Position numbers and translations under genes: made by a program
Assembly (NCBI RefSeq): GCF_042653765.1
Contig: NZ_JBHSEZ010000001.1
Location: forward strand, 682,001 to 746,000
Direction: 5' to 3'
Source: Castellaniella denitrificans
GTDB taxonomy: Bacteria > Pseudomonadota > Gammaproteobacteria > Burkholderiales > Burkholderiaceae_B
Length of the DNA stretch: 64,000 nucleotides
The notes under the pieces: model-generated
The model's input: the letters and a program-made list of their open reading frames with translations, nothing else
Told to the model about the DNA's origin: nothing
Database searches by the model: none
In this document: in pieces, positions 16,864 to 24,627 of the stretch
How the letters are laid out: every line of letters begins with the position of its first letter
How positions within the stretch are numbered: the first letter of the stretch is position 1

Positions 16864-17732
16864 ACATCGTCCTCATCACCGGCATCTCCGGCTCCGGCAA
16901 GTCCGTGGCCCTGCGCATGCTGGAAGACACCGGCTACACCTGCATCGACAACCTGCCGGTGCGGTTCCTGCATGAATTCATCGCCAGCACCCGGGACAGC
17001 GGCCTGGAGCGCGTGGCGGTCGCCATCGACGTGCGCACGCCGGGCGACCTGGACGACCTGCCCGGGATCCTGACCAGCCTGCGCGCCATGGGCACGGCGC
17101 TGCACGTCATCTTCCTGGACGCCGACGACAACACCCTGATGCAGCGCTATTCCGAATCCCGGCGCCGCCATCCCCTGACCGACCGCCTGCGGCACGAGGG
17201 CCTGGACCCCTCGCTGCAGGACTGCATCACCCGCGAACGGGAACTCCTGGCCCCCCTGCGCAACCAGGAGCACGTCATCGACACCTCGGACTTGGCGCCG
17301 GGGCAGTTGCGCGCCTGGGTGCGCGACCTGGTCCAGACCGATCGCCCCGCGGTGATCCTGACCTTCGAGTCCTTCGCCTACAAGCGCGGGGTGCCGCGCG
17401 ACGCCGACCTGGTCTTCGACGTGCGCTGCCTGCCCAATCCCCACTACGACTCGCAGCTGCGTCCCCTGACGGGACGCGACGCCCCGGTCGCCGCCTGGCT
17501 GGCCCAGTTCGGCAGCGTCGAGGCCATGATCGACGACATCGCCGCCTTCATCCGCAAATGGCTGCCCCTGTACATGCAGGACACGCGCAACTACCTGACG
17601 GTGGCCATCGGCTGCACCGGCGGCCAGCACCGCTCGGTCTACGTCACCGAGCAGCTCGCCCGGCGCTTCGCGGATCACTCCCCCCTGCTGGTGCGCCACC
17701 GCAACCCCAAACTGCAGGAGCCCAGGCCATGA
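16857..17732 (+). CDS. rapZ: RNase adapter / nucleotide-binding protein RapZ
   Basis: The 291-residue protein has an N-terminal P-loop GISGSGKSVALRMLED and the C-terminal binding region CTGGQHRSVYVTEQLA, as in RapZ (YvcJ). In enterics it binds glucosamine-6-phosphate and guides RNase E to the sRNA GlmZ; whether that target exists here is unknown. Its stop overlaps an alternative ATG of rlpA at 17729. Confidence 0.94.
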   Translation: MLNIVLITGISGSGKSVALRMLEDTGYTCIDNLPVRFLHEFIASTRDSGLERVAVAIDVRTPGDLDDLPGILTSLRAMGTALHVIFLDADDNTLMQRYSESRRRHPLTDRLRHEGLDPSLQDCITRERELLAPLRNQEHVIDTSDLAPGQLRAWVRDLVQTDRPAVILTFESFAYKRGVPRDADLVFDVRCLPNPHYDSQLRPLTGRDAPVAAWLAQFGSVEAMIDDIAAFIRKWLPLYMQDTRNYLTVAIGCTGGQHRSVYVTEQLARRFADHSPLLVRHRNPKLQEPRP

Positions 17733-17817
17733 GCGCGCAGGGCCGTCCCAAGCGCGAATTCCCCCACGGGGGGATGGCGCGCCAGCGCCAAGGGGGCACC
17801 ATGAACGCGCAGGGCCG
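17729..17817 (+). repeat. Direct repeat flanking a palindromic insert at the rlpA start
   Basis: Two near-identical 17-base segments (ATGAGCGCGCAGGGCCG at 17729 and ATGAACGCGCAGGGCCG at 17801) enclose 55 bases with two small hairpins: CCCCC-ACG-GGGGG (17761-17773) and TGGCGC-GCCA-GCGCCA (17775-17790). The spacing of 72 keeps the frame, so the insert duplicates a start codon. It looks like insertion of a short palindromic element with duplication, or slippage. Confidence 0.55.
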
Positions 17818-18781
17818 CCGTCTTGGGCATCGGATCATCCTGGGCCTGCTGGGCGCCGCGCTGGTCGTCCTGGCGGGCTGCGCCTCGCGCTCGGGCGGCT
17901 ACTACAAGGACGACGGCCCCGGCAGCGACATTCCGGCCGACATCGCCTCCATCCCGGACGCCGTCCCGCGCATCGAGCAGCATGCCCCGGCCAATTTCCG
18001 CCCCTACGAAGTCTTCGGCGTGCGCTACATCCCGATCGCCGAAGACCAGCCCTACCGCCAGGAAGGCCTGGCCTCGTGGTACGGACGCAAGTTCCACGGC
18101 GAGAAGACCGCCAACGGCGAGACCTACGACATGTACGCCATGACGGCGGCGCACCCGACCCTGCCGATCCCCAGCTATGCGCGGGTGACCCGGGTGGGCA
18201 CCAGCCGTTCGGTGATCGTGCGCATCAATGACCGGGGTCCCTTCCATCCGGGGCGCATCATCGACCTGTCCTACGTGGCCGCCGCCAAGCTGGGCCTGAT
18301 CGGCCCCGGCAGCGGCCGCGTGGTCGTGCAGGCCATCACCAACGCCGACATCCGCGCCGGCCGCTACCCGGCCGCCCCCCTGATGGCCTCGGCCTCGAAC
18401 CCGACAGTCCCGGCCCCGGCGGCCCCGCCGTCCGGCGAGGCCCAGGCGCAGCCGGTCAGCCTGCCCGCCGGTCCGTCCGCCCCCCTGGCGCCATCGCCTT
18501 CGCCCGAGCCCGCGTCCCCGGTGTCCGACACGCGGCGGCCGGGCGGCATCTACCTGCAGTTCGGCGCCTTCTCCTCCGCCCAGAACGCCCAGGCGCTGGC
18601 CCGCCGCGTCAACATCGAGACCGAGGGCCAGGCCGGCCCCGCCACCGTCACCCACCAGCCGCCGCTCTACAAGGTCCGCATGGGCCCCTACCTGTCGCGC
18701 GACGAAGCCGCCCACACCGCCTCGCGGCTGGCGGAGTCCGCCGGACTGAACCCCGTGATCGCACTGGACCAGGGGCTGTAG
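17801..18781 (+). CDS. rlpA: Septal ring lytic transglycosylase RlpA, lipoprotein
   Basis: The enzyme cleaves denuded (stem-peptide-free) peptidoglycan at the septum. The 326-residue precursor has a lipoprotein signal peptide with lipobox LAGC (Cys about residue 27), a double-psi beta-barrel domain (about residues 85-175) and a C-terminal SPOR domain (GIYLQFGAFSSAQNAQ). The Asp of TYDMYAM, His of TAAHPTLP and Asp of INDRGPF match in spacing the catalytic D123, H131 and D157 of Pseudomonas RlpA. ATG 17801 has GGGGG upstream and gives a proper signal peptide; ATG 17729 would add 24 residues before it. A Pro/Ala linker of about 60 residues joins the domains. Confidence 0.9.
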   Translation: MNAQGRRLGHRIILGLLGAALVVLAGCASRSGGYYKDDGPGSDIPADIASIPDAVPRIEQHAPANFRPYEVFGVRYIPIAEDQPYRQEGLASWYGRKFHGEKTANGETYDMYAMTAAHPTLPIPSYARVTRVGTSRSVIVRINDRGPFHPGRIIDLSYVAAAKLGLIGPGSGRVVVQAITNADIRAGRYPAAPLMASASNPTVPAPAAPPSGEAQAQPVSLPAGPSAPLAPSPSPEPASPVSDTRRPGGIYLQFGAFSSAQNAQALARRVNIETEGQAGPATVTHQPPLYKVRMGPYLSRDEAAHTASRLAESAGLNPVIALDQGL

Positions 18782-18785
18782 GCCC

Positions 18786-19718
18786 TCAGCGGCCTTCCCG
18801 TGCCAATGCCCAGGCGTACAGCCGGTCGCGCGCCAGCCCCGTGGCCCGGGCCCCGATCCGCGCCGCGTCGCGCACGGACAGGTCCTCCAGCAGCGCCTCC
18901 ATGACCCGGCGCTGCTCGGGCGACAGGTCCTCGTCCGGTTCCTCGATCCCCACGGCGGCGTGCACCACCAGCACGAACTCGCCCTGCTCCCGGTGGACGT
19001 CCCCGTCCAGCCAGGCGAGGGCCTCTCCCGCCGGCAGGGTCCGGATCTCCTCGAAGCGCTTGCTCAGCTCGCGCGCCACGGTCACCCGCCGGTCCGGCCC
19101 GGCTGCCGCCGACAGGTCCCGGAGGGCCGCGCGCAGGCGATGCGGCGTCTCGAACATCACCACCGGCACTGGCCAGGCGAGCCACCGTTCCAGCCATTTG
19201 CGGCGCGCCTGGGCCTTGGACGGCATGAAGCCGGCGAAGGCGAAGCCAGGCTCCTCGTCGCGGGTGGCGCCGCTCGCCATGAGGGCGGCGATGACGGCGC
19301 TGGGCCCCGGCAGCGGCACGACCCGGTGGCCGGCCGCCTGGACCTCGCGCACCACCCGCGCCCCCGGATCGCTGACCGCGGGCGCGCCGGCGTCCGACAC
19401 CAGGGCGATGCGCTCGCCCCGGGCCAGCCGCCGGATCACCGCCTCGGCCGCCTCGCGCTCGTTGTGGCGGTGGGCCGCCAGCAGCGGCGTGGCGATCCCC
19501 CAGGCATCCAGCAGCGCCCGGGTGGTGCGGGTGTCCTCGGCCGCGATCGCGTCGCAGCGGCGCAGGGCCTCCCAGGCGCGCAGGCTCAGGTCCTCCAGGT
19601 TGCCGATCGGCGTGGCCACCACGTACAGGCAGCCCTCAGGCCAGGACTGGCCCGCCGCCAGTTCCGCGTGACGTTTCCACGTCGGTCCGGCCTTTTCCCA
19701 GTCTGCGCTGTCCGTCAT
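18786..19718 (-). CDS. rsmI: 16S rRNA (cytidine(1402)-2'-O)-methyltransferase
   Basis: The enzyme 2'-O-methylates C1402 in the ribosomal P site. The 310-residue protein shows LYVVATPIGNLEDLSLRA, AEDTRTTRALL and SDAGAPAVSDPGARVV, with a small C-terminal helical domain. The frame is open upstream to 20144, but ATG 19718 has AGGAAGG before it and fits the family start. It is divergent from yraN and ends four bases from rlpA on the opposite strand. Confidence 0.95.
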   Translation of the reverse strand: MTDSADWEKAGPTWKRHAELAAGQSWPEGCLYVVATPIGNLEDLSLRAWEALRRCDAIAAEDTRTTRALLDAWGIATPLLAAHRHNEREAAEAVIRRLARGERIALVSDAGAPAVSDPGARVVREVQAAGHRVVPLPGPSAVIAALMASGATRDEEPGFAFAGFMPSKAQARRKWLERWLAWPVPVVMFETPHRLRAALRDLSAAAGPDRRVTVARELSKRFEEIRTLPAGEALAWLDGDVHREQGEFVLVVHAAVGIEEPDEDLSPEQRRVMEALLEDLSVRDAARIGARATGLARDRLYAWALAREGR

Positions 19719-19751
19719 ACTCGATCCTTCCTCATGCCGATTGGATTTTCC

Positions 19752-20234
19752 ATGCCCGCGGACCCCTACGAAGCCGCCCGGCAGGCCCAGCGCCGGGCGG
19801 TGGCGCGCCGCAAGCGGCGGTCGCGGCGCACCGGTCCGGCGGCCGCCGGACCCGCCGGCGAGCCGCCTGCCGGATCCCCGACCCAGCGCCAGGGCCGCGA
19901 GGCCGAGGCGCGGGCCGCGCGCCACCTGGAGGCGCGCGGCGCCCGCATCCTGGCGGCCAACCTGCGCTGTCGCGCCGGGGAAATCGACCTGGTGGCCCGC
20001 GAGGGCCGCCTGCTGCTGTTCATCGAGGTGCGGGAACGCCGCAATCCGGCCTTCGGCGGCGCCGCCGCCAGTGTAAACCGCCCCAAGCAGGCCCGGCTGA
20101 TCCGGGCCGCGCGCCATTTCCTGCCCTGGCTCGCGCGGCTGCATTTCGACGGGGTCGCGCCGGCCTGCCGCTTCGACGTGGTGGCCTTCGACATGGACCG
20201 GCCCCTCTGGATCCGGGACGCCTTCCGCGCGTAA
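19752..20234 (+). CDS. yraN: YraN-family (UPF0102) nuclease-fold protein
   Basis: The core shows GREAEARAARHLEARGARIL and AGEIDLVAREGRLLLFIEVR, the restriction-endonuclease-like fold of YraN with Asp and Glu in the metal-site positions; the usual final Lys is Arg here (EVR). Function is not established in the family. From ATG 19752 it has 160 residues, including a basic N-terminal extension; ATG 19734 is an alternative start. The order rsmI-yraN-SIS protein-dolP matches the E. coli yra locus. Confidence 0.85.
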   Translation: MPADPYEAARQAQRRAVARRKRRSRRTGPAAAGPAGEPPAGSPTQRQGREAEARAARHLEARGARILAANLRCRAGEIDLVAREGRLLLFIEVRERRNPAFGGAAASVNRPKQARLIRAARHFLPWLARLHFDGVAPACRFDVVAFDMDRPLWIRDAFRA

Positions 20235-20264
20235 AACACCTAGGTTCTAAAATTGTCGCATCCC

Positions 20265-20346
20265 CCCACCTCCCGGCCTGCAGGCCGGTCGGATTCGTCA
20301 GGCATCGAGCAGTCCGCAGGGACTGCTCGATGTCCGGACTCATCCC
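20265..20346 (+). repeat. Structured intergenic repeat, copy 2
   Basis: This is the best-formed copy. Hairpin 1 is CCGGCC-TGCA-GGCCGG (20273-20288). Hairpin 2 has 15-base arms at 20301-20315 and 20320-20334 around GCAG, with all positions paired and a G-T wobble in the second pair. An outer pairing GGAT-TC-GTC (20291-20299) with GAC-TC-ATCC is also possible. It lies between yraN and the gmhA promoter. Confidence 0.87.
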
Positions 20347-20389
20347 GCAAACTGTTACGTTCACGTGTAACGGAGCCGCGCGCTCATGC

Positions 20390-20395
20390 GATAAT
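20390..20395 (+). promoter_or_regulatory. Candidate -10 box abutting gmhA/diaA
   Basis: GATAAT ends seven bases before ATG 20403, and the following CGGCGCCATG closely resembles GGACGCCATG at ptsN. A leaderless mRNA is predicted. A dyad GTTAC-N8-GTAAC (20354-20371) lies just upstream and overlaps the region where a -35 would be; it may be an operator. Confidence 0.42.
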
Positions 20396-20402
20396 CGGCG
20401 CC

Positions 20403-20996
20403 ATGGACATGACCTCCCGCATGACGTCGCACTTCGACGACGCCGTCGACGCGTTTCGCTCCAGCGCCCGCGAACTGGCCCCCGCCCTGGCGGCCGCGGT
20501 CGACCTGCTGTTCGGCGCCCTGACCAACAACGCCCGCATCCTCGCCTGCGGCAACGGCGGCTCCGCCGCGGACGCCCAGCACTTCGTGGCGGAACTCGTC
20601 GGCCGCTTCGAGCGCGACCGCCTGCCGCTGGCCGGCATCGCCCTGAACACCGACACCTCGATCATGACCGCCGTGGGCAACGACTACGGCTTCAATTCCG
20701 TGTTCGAGCGCCAGGTGGCCGCCCTGGGCCAGCCCGGCGACATCCTGGTGGCCATCACCACCAGCGGCAATTCGCCCAACGTCCTGCGCGCCATCGAGGC
20801 CGCGCACGAGCGCGACATGCAGATCATCGCCCTGACGGGCAAGGGCGGCGGCCAGATCAATTCCCTGCTCTACGAGACCGACATCCACCTCTGCGTCCCG
20901 CACGACCGCACCATGCGCATCCAGGAAGTCCACATCCTGCTGCTGCATGCGCTGTGCGACGGCATCGACGCCCTGCTCCTGGGAGACCCTCTCTGA
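20403..20996 (+). CDS. SIS-domain phosphoheptose isomerase, GmhA/DiaA family
   Basis: The 197-residue single SIS domain has ILACGNGGSAADAQHFVAEL and ITTSGNSPNVLRAIE. Synteny (yraN before, dolP after) is that of E. coli diaA, a DnaA-binding initiation factor. The residues used by GmhA for sedoheptulose-7-phosphate isomerisation appear kept: Glu in VAELVGRF and the C-terminal His in HILLLHALCDG, which is Asn in E. coli DiaA. It could therefore make heptose for LPS, bind DnaA, or both. ATG 20409 is a near alternative start. Confidence 0.85.
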   Translation: MDMTSRMTSHFDDAVDAFRSSARELAPALAAAVDLLFGALTNNARILACGNGGSAADAQHFVAELVGRFERDRLPLAGIALNTDTSIMTAVGNDYGFNSVFERQVAALGQPGDILVAITTSGNSPNVLRAIEAAHERDMQIIALTGKGGGQINSLLYETDIHLCVPHDRTMRIQEVHILLLHALCDGIDALLLGDPL

Positions 20997-21706
20997 TGAC
21001 CGTTCCCGCCCGCACGCTCGCCCGCCTCCTGATCGGCCTCTCCTGCCTGTCCGCCCTGTCGGGCTGCGGCCTGTTCGTCGTGGGCGGCGCTGCCGCCACC
21101 TCCGCCGCCGTGGCCACGGACCGGCGCACCGCCGGCGAGCAGGTCGACGACCAGACGATCGAACTGCGCGTCTCCAGCGAAATGGACAAGGCCTTCGGCG
21201 ACAAGGCCCGCATCAGCGGCACGTCCTACGCGGGCCGGCTGCTGCTGGTGGGCGACGTCCCCACCGAGGCCGACCGCCAGCGGGCCGAGACCATCGCCCG
21301 GGGCATCACCAAGGTCCGCTCGGTGGACAACTACATCCGCGTCGGGGACATCACCCCCCTCAGCGTGCGCACCAACGACACCTGGCTGACCTCCAAGGTC
21401 AAGAGCCAGCTGGTCGCCACCGAGAACGTGCCCTTCCGCACCATCAAGGTCACGACCGAACGCGGGGTCGTCTACCTGATGGGCAAGGTCACCGACGAGG
21501 AAGGCCGCCGCGCCGCCGCCGCCGCCTCGGGTATTTCGGGGGTCAACAAAGTCGTAAAATTGTTCACGATCGTGGCGCGCGAGACCCTGCTCACCGAACC
21601 CGGCAAGCAGGGCGCCGCGCCCGTCACCGATTCCAGTTCATCCGGCGCCGCCGCCCCGCCGCCCGCGGGCGATGACGGGGGCGTCCAGACCATGCCCGTG
21701 CAATGA
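20996..21706 (+). CDS. BON-domain outer-membrane lipoprotein DolP-like
   Basis: The 236-residue lipoprotein precursor has lipobox LSGC (Cys about residue 24) and two BON domains (about residues 50-120 and 130-200), as in DolP/YraP, which supports outer-membrane integrity and BAM function. The C-terminal tail is Ser/Ala/Pro-rich. The start overlaps the upstream stop (TGATG), and the stop overlaps the next start (ATGA), so three genes are translationally chained. Confidence 0.9.
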   Translation: MTVPARTLARLLIGLSCLSALSGCGLFVVGGAAATSAAVATDRRTAGEQVDDQTIELRVSSEMDKAFGDKARISGTSYAGRLLLVGDVPTEADRQRAETIARGITKVRSVDNYIRVGDITPLSVRTNDTWLTSKVKSQLVATENVPFRTIKVTTERGVVYLMGKVTDEEGRRAAAAASGISGVNKVVKLFTIVARETLLTEPGKQGAAPVTDSSSSGAAAPPPAGDDGGVQTMPVQ

Positions 21707-22197
21707 AAAAGATATTGATCGGCCTGGCGGCCGTCGTGGCGATCGGCGCCGCCGCCCTCTGGCAGTTCCAGGGTTCCGCCCAGGCGGCGCCCGACGTCGC
21801 TTTCACCGACCTGAACGGCCACACCGTCACCACGCAGGACCTGCGCGGCAAGGTCGTGCTGGTCAAGTTCTGGGCCACCAGCTGCACCACCTGCGTGGCG
21901 CAGATGCCCGACACCATCCGCCACTACCAGGAACTGAAATCCCGGGGCTTCGACACCATCGGCGTGGCCATGCAGTACGACCCGCCCAACTACGTCAAGA
22001 ACTTCACCGAAACGCGCCAGCTGCCCTTCCCGGTGGTCATCGACGCCCAGGGCAAGATCGCCCAGGCCTTCGGCGACGTGCGCCTGACCCCCACGGCCTT
22101 CCTGATCGACAAGCAGGGCCACATCATCAAACGCTATCTCGGCAACTACGACGAAAAGGCCTTCATGGCCACGGTCGAACAGGCGCTGGCTTCCTGA
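21703..22197 (+). CDS. TlpA-like thioredoxin-fold protein, exported
   Basis: The 164-residue protein has an N-terminal signal sequence or anchor (KKILIGLAAVVAIGAAALW) and a redox thioredoxin fold with the active site CTTC in TSCTTCVAQMPD. The cis-Pro region RLTPTAFLID is present. It belongs to the TlpA/ResA group that reduces periplasmic disulfides, for example for cytochrome c maturation or copper-site assembly; the partner is unknown. Confidence 0.85.
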   Translation: MKKILIGLAAVVAIGAAALWQFQGSAQAAPDVAFTDLNGHTVTTQDLRGKVVLVKFWATSCTTCVAQMPDTIRHYQELKSRGFDTIGVAMQYDPPNYVKNFTETRQLPFPVVIDAQGKIAQAFGDVRLTPTAFLIDKQGHIIKRYLGNYDEKAFMATVEQALAS

Positions 22198-22198
22198 C

Positions 22199-23104
22199 AT
22201 GACGAACACCGCCCAGGACATCACTTCCCAGACTTCGGCCGCCCTCAAGGCCGAAGTCCTCTCCGAGGCCCTGCCCTACATCCGCCGCTTCCACGGCAAG
22301 ACCGTCGTCATCAAGTACGGCGGCAACGCCATGACCGACGAGCACCTGCAGCGCAGCTTCGCGCACGACGTGGTGCTGCTGAAACTCGTCGGCCTGAACC
22401 CGGTGGTGGTGCACGGCGGCGGCCCGCAGATCAACAGCGCGCTCAAGCGCATCGGCAAGGAAGGCACCTTCATCCAGGGCATGCGCGTCACCGACGCCGA
22501 AACCATGGAAGTCGTCGAATGGGTGCTGGGCGGCCAGGTGCAGCAGGACATCGTCATGATGGTCAACGAGGCCGGCGGCAAGGCCGTGGGCCTGACCGGC
22601 AAGGACGGCTGCCTGATCCAGGCGCGCAAGAAACTCATGCCCGATCCCGACCACCCCGGCGAAATGCTGGACATCGGCTTCGTGGGCGACATCGAGCGCA
22701 TCGAGCCGGCCGTGGTCAAGGCGCTCCAGGACGACCAGTTCATCCCCATCATCTCGTCCATCGGCTACGGCGAGGACGGCCAGGCCTACAACATCAACGC
22801 CGACGTCGTCGCCGGCAAGATGGCCGAAGTCCTGGGCGCCGAGAAGCTCGTCATGCTGACCAACACCCCCGGGGTGCTGGACAAGGACGGCCGGTTGCTG
22901 CGCAGCCTGTCGGCCCAGACCATCGACGCGCTGTTCCAGGACGGCACCCTGTCGGGCGGCATGCTGCCGAAGATATCCTCGGCGCTGGACGCCGCCCGGT
23001 TCGGCGTCAACTCGGTGCACATCATCGACGGCCGCGTGCCGCACTGCCTGCTGCTGGAAATCCTGACGGACCGCGGCGTGGGCACCATGATCAGCTCGCA
23101 CTGA
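22199..23104 (+). CDS. argB: Acetylglutamate kinase
   Basis: The enzyme phosphorylates N-acetylglutamate, the second step of arginine synthesis. The 301-residue amino-acid-kinase fold shows VIKYGGNAMTD, VVVHGGGPQIN and NINADVVAGKMAEVLGA. The N-terminal helix of about 25 residues before the core is typical of the hexameric, arginine-inhibited form. No other arginine gene is near. Confidence 0.97.
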   Translation: MTNTAQDITSQTSAALKAEVLSEALPYIRRFHGKTVVIKYGGNAMTDEHLQRSFAHDVVLLKLVGLNPVVVHGGGPQINSALKRIGKEGTFIQGMRVTDAETMEVVEWVLGGQVQQDIVMMVNEAGGKAVGLTGKDGCLIQARKKLMPDPDHPGEMLDIGFVGDIERIEPAVVKALQDDQFIPIISSIGYGEDGQAYNINADVVAGKMAEVLGAEKLVMLTNTPGVLDKDGRLLRSLSAQTIDALFQDGTLSGGMLPKISSALDAARFGVNSVHIIDGRVPHCLLLEILTDRGVGTMISSH

Positions 23105-23147
23105 TGTCCCGCACGGCGTCGGCGCGCATCGCCCGCGGGGACGGCCG

Positions 23148-23897
23148 GTGAGTCCGCTGCGAGCGCCCAGCCCCCTGCGGCGCCGGCGGGCCGCCGGGCC
23201 CGACGACCCGGTCTGGCTGTTCGACCTGGACAACACCCTGCACGACGCCTCGCGCGGCATCTTCCGCGCCATCGACCGGCGCATGGGCGCCGCCGTGGCC
23301 CAGGCCCTGGACCTGCCTCGGGACCAGGCCGACGCCCTGCGCCTGCGCTACTGGCAGCGCTATGGCGCCACCGCCATCGGCCTGGCGCGCCACCATGGGG
23401 TGAACCTGCGCCAGTTCCTGGCCACTTGCCACGATTTCGACATCGCCCCGCTGGTGCACTCGGAAACCGGCCTGGCCGCCCGGCTGCGCGGCCTGCCGGG
23501 CACGCGCATCGTATTGACCAACGCCCCGGCCCATTACGCCCGCCGCGTGCTGGACGCGCTGGGGATCCTGCAGGAATTCGACGGCCTGTGGGCCATCGAC
23601 CACATGATGCCCATGGGGCTGGCGCGGCCCAAGCCTTCGCCCGGCCTGATGCGCATGGTGGCCGCCCGGCTGGGCGTACCGCCCCGCCGGATCATCCTGG
23701 TCGAAGACACCGAGCGCAACCTGAAATCGGCCCGCCAGGTCGGGATGCGCACCGTCTGGCTCTACCATCCCGGCACGCCGTTTTCCCGCCAGCGCAACGG
23801 CCGCGACCTGTACGTGGATGCGCGGATCAACCGCCTGGGGACGCTGCTGCTGCAGGCCCGCGCCGGGCGCATGCCGGGCAGCCGGGATCGCGCCTGA
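23148..23897 (+). CDS. HAD-family pyrimidine 5'-nucleotidase-type phosphatase
   Basis: The 249-residue HAD hydrolase has motif I WLFDLDNTLHD, motif II VLTNAP, the Lys in ARPKPSPG and motif IV VEDTERNLKSA. This subgroup (SDT1/YjjG-like) dephosphorylates pyrimidine nucleotides. The start is GTG 23148, whose bases overlap the stop of a 15-codon frame (23104-23151) that begins on the argB stop, so coupling through a mini-ORF is possible. The last 71 bases overlap convergent moeB. Confidence 0.85.
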   Translation: MSPLRAPSPLRRRRAAGPDDPVWLFDLDNTLHDASRGIFRAIDRRMGAAVAQALDLPRDQADALRLRYWQRYGATAIGLARHHGVNLRQFLATCHDFDIAPLVHSETGLAARLRGLPGTRIVLTNAPAHYARRVLDALGILQEFDGLWAIDHMMPMGLARPKPSPGLMRMVAARLGVPPRRIILVEDTERNLKSARQVGMRTVWLYHPGTPFSRQRNGRDLYVDARINRLGTLLLQARAGRMPGSRDRA

Positions 23898-24627
23898 AGC
23901 GGATCGTGTGCCACTGCATGCGCAGGGCGTCGACCGACAGCAGCCGCCCGACCAGGGGCTCGCCCATGCCGGTGATCACCTTGATGGCCTCGGCCGCCTG
24001 GACGCTGCCCACCATGCCCACCAGAGGCCCCAGGACCCCGGTGGTGGCGCAGCGCAATTCCTCGACGTCGTCGGCTTCCGGAAACAGGCAGTGATAGCAG
24101 GGCGCGTCCGCGTCCCGCAGGTCGTAGACGCTGATCTGGCCGGAGAATTTGATCGCCGCCCCCGAGACCAGGGGCGTGCGGGCCGCCACGCAGGCGCGGT
24201 TGATGGCGTGCCGGGTGGCGAAGTTGTCGCTGCAGTCCAGAACCACGTCGGCATCCAGGGCCAGTTCGCACAGCCGGGCATCGTCCAGGCGCTCCACCAG
24301 CGCGCGCACCCGGACGTCGGGATTCAGGGCGAGCAGCGCATCCCGGCCCGATTCGGCCTTGGGCCGCCCCAGGCCGGTCATGTCATGCAGGATCTGGCGC
24401 TGCAGGTTGCTGAGTTCGACGAGGTCGTCGTCCACCAGGGTGATGCGCCCCACGCCCGCGGCGGCCAGGTACAGTGCCGCCGGGGATCCCAGGCCGCCCG
24501 CGCCGACGATGAGCGCCCGGGCCGCCAGCAGGCGTTCCTGGCCCTCGATGCCCAGCTCGTCGAGCAGAATGTGCCGGGCATAGCGCGTCAGCCGCGCGTC
24601 GTCCAGGACGGCCGCATCCCCCATCAT
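23827..24627 (-). CDS. moeB: MoeB/ThiF-family adenylyltransferase
   Basis: The protein activates a sulfur-carrier C-terminus (MoaD or ThiS type) with ATP. The 266 residues contain the nucleotide motif GAGGLGSPAALYLAAAGVG, ELSNLQRQILH with the catalytic Arg, CSDNFATR, and the two zinc pairs CYHC and CPAC. The start ATG 24627 overlaps the ctpA stop, so the two are coupled. MoeB and ThiF/HesA cannot be told apart by sequence alone. Confidence 0.9.
   Translation of the reverse strand: MMGDAAVLDDARLTRYARHILLDELGIEGQERLLAARALIVGAGGLGSPAALYLAAAGVGRITLVDDDLVELSNLQRQILHDMTGLGRPKAESGRDALLALNPDVRVRALVERLDDARLCELALDADVVLDCSDNFATRHAINRACVAARTPLVSGAAIKFSGQISVYDLRDADAPCYHCLFPEADDVEELRCATTGVLGPLVGMVGSVQAAEAIKVITGMGEPLVGRLLSVDALRMQWHTIRFRRDPGCPACARRGPAAAASPGG

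Noticed and set aside
20265..20364. Minus-strand peptide-like frames across the structured repeat (pattern SPDIEQSLRTARCLTNPTG)
   Set aside because: The similarity between copies comes from the repeat itself. Differences between copies keep base pairing and not the peptide: in copy 3 the reading changes (GQSTEDCPMPDESE), so coding is unlikely.
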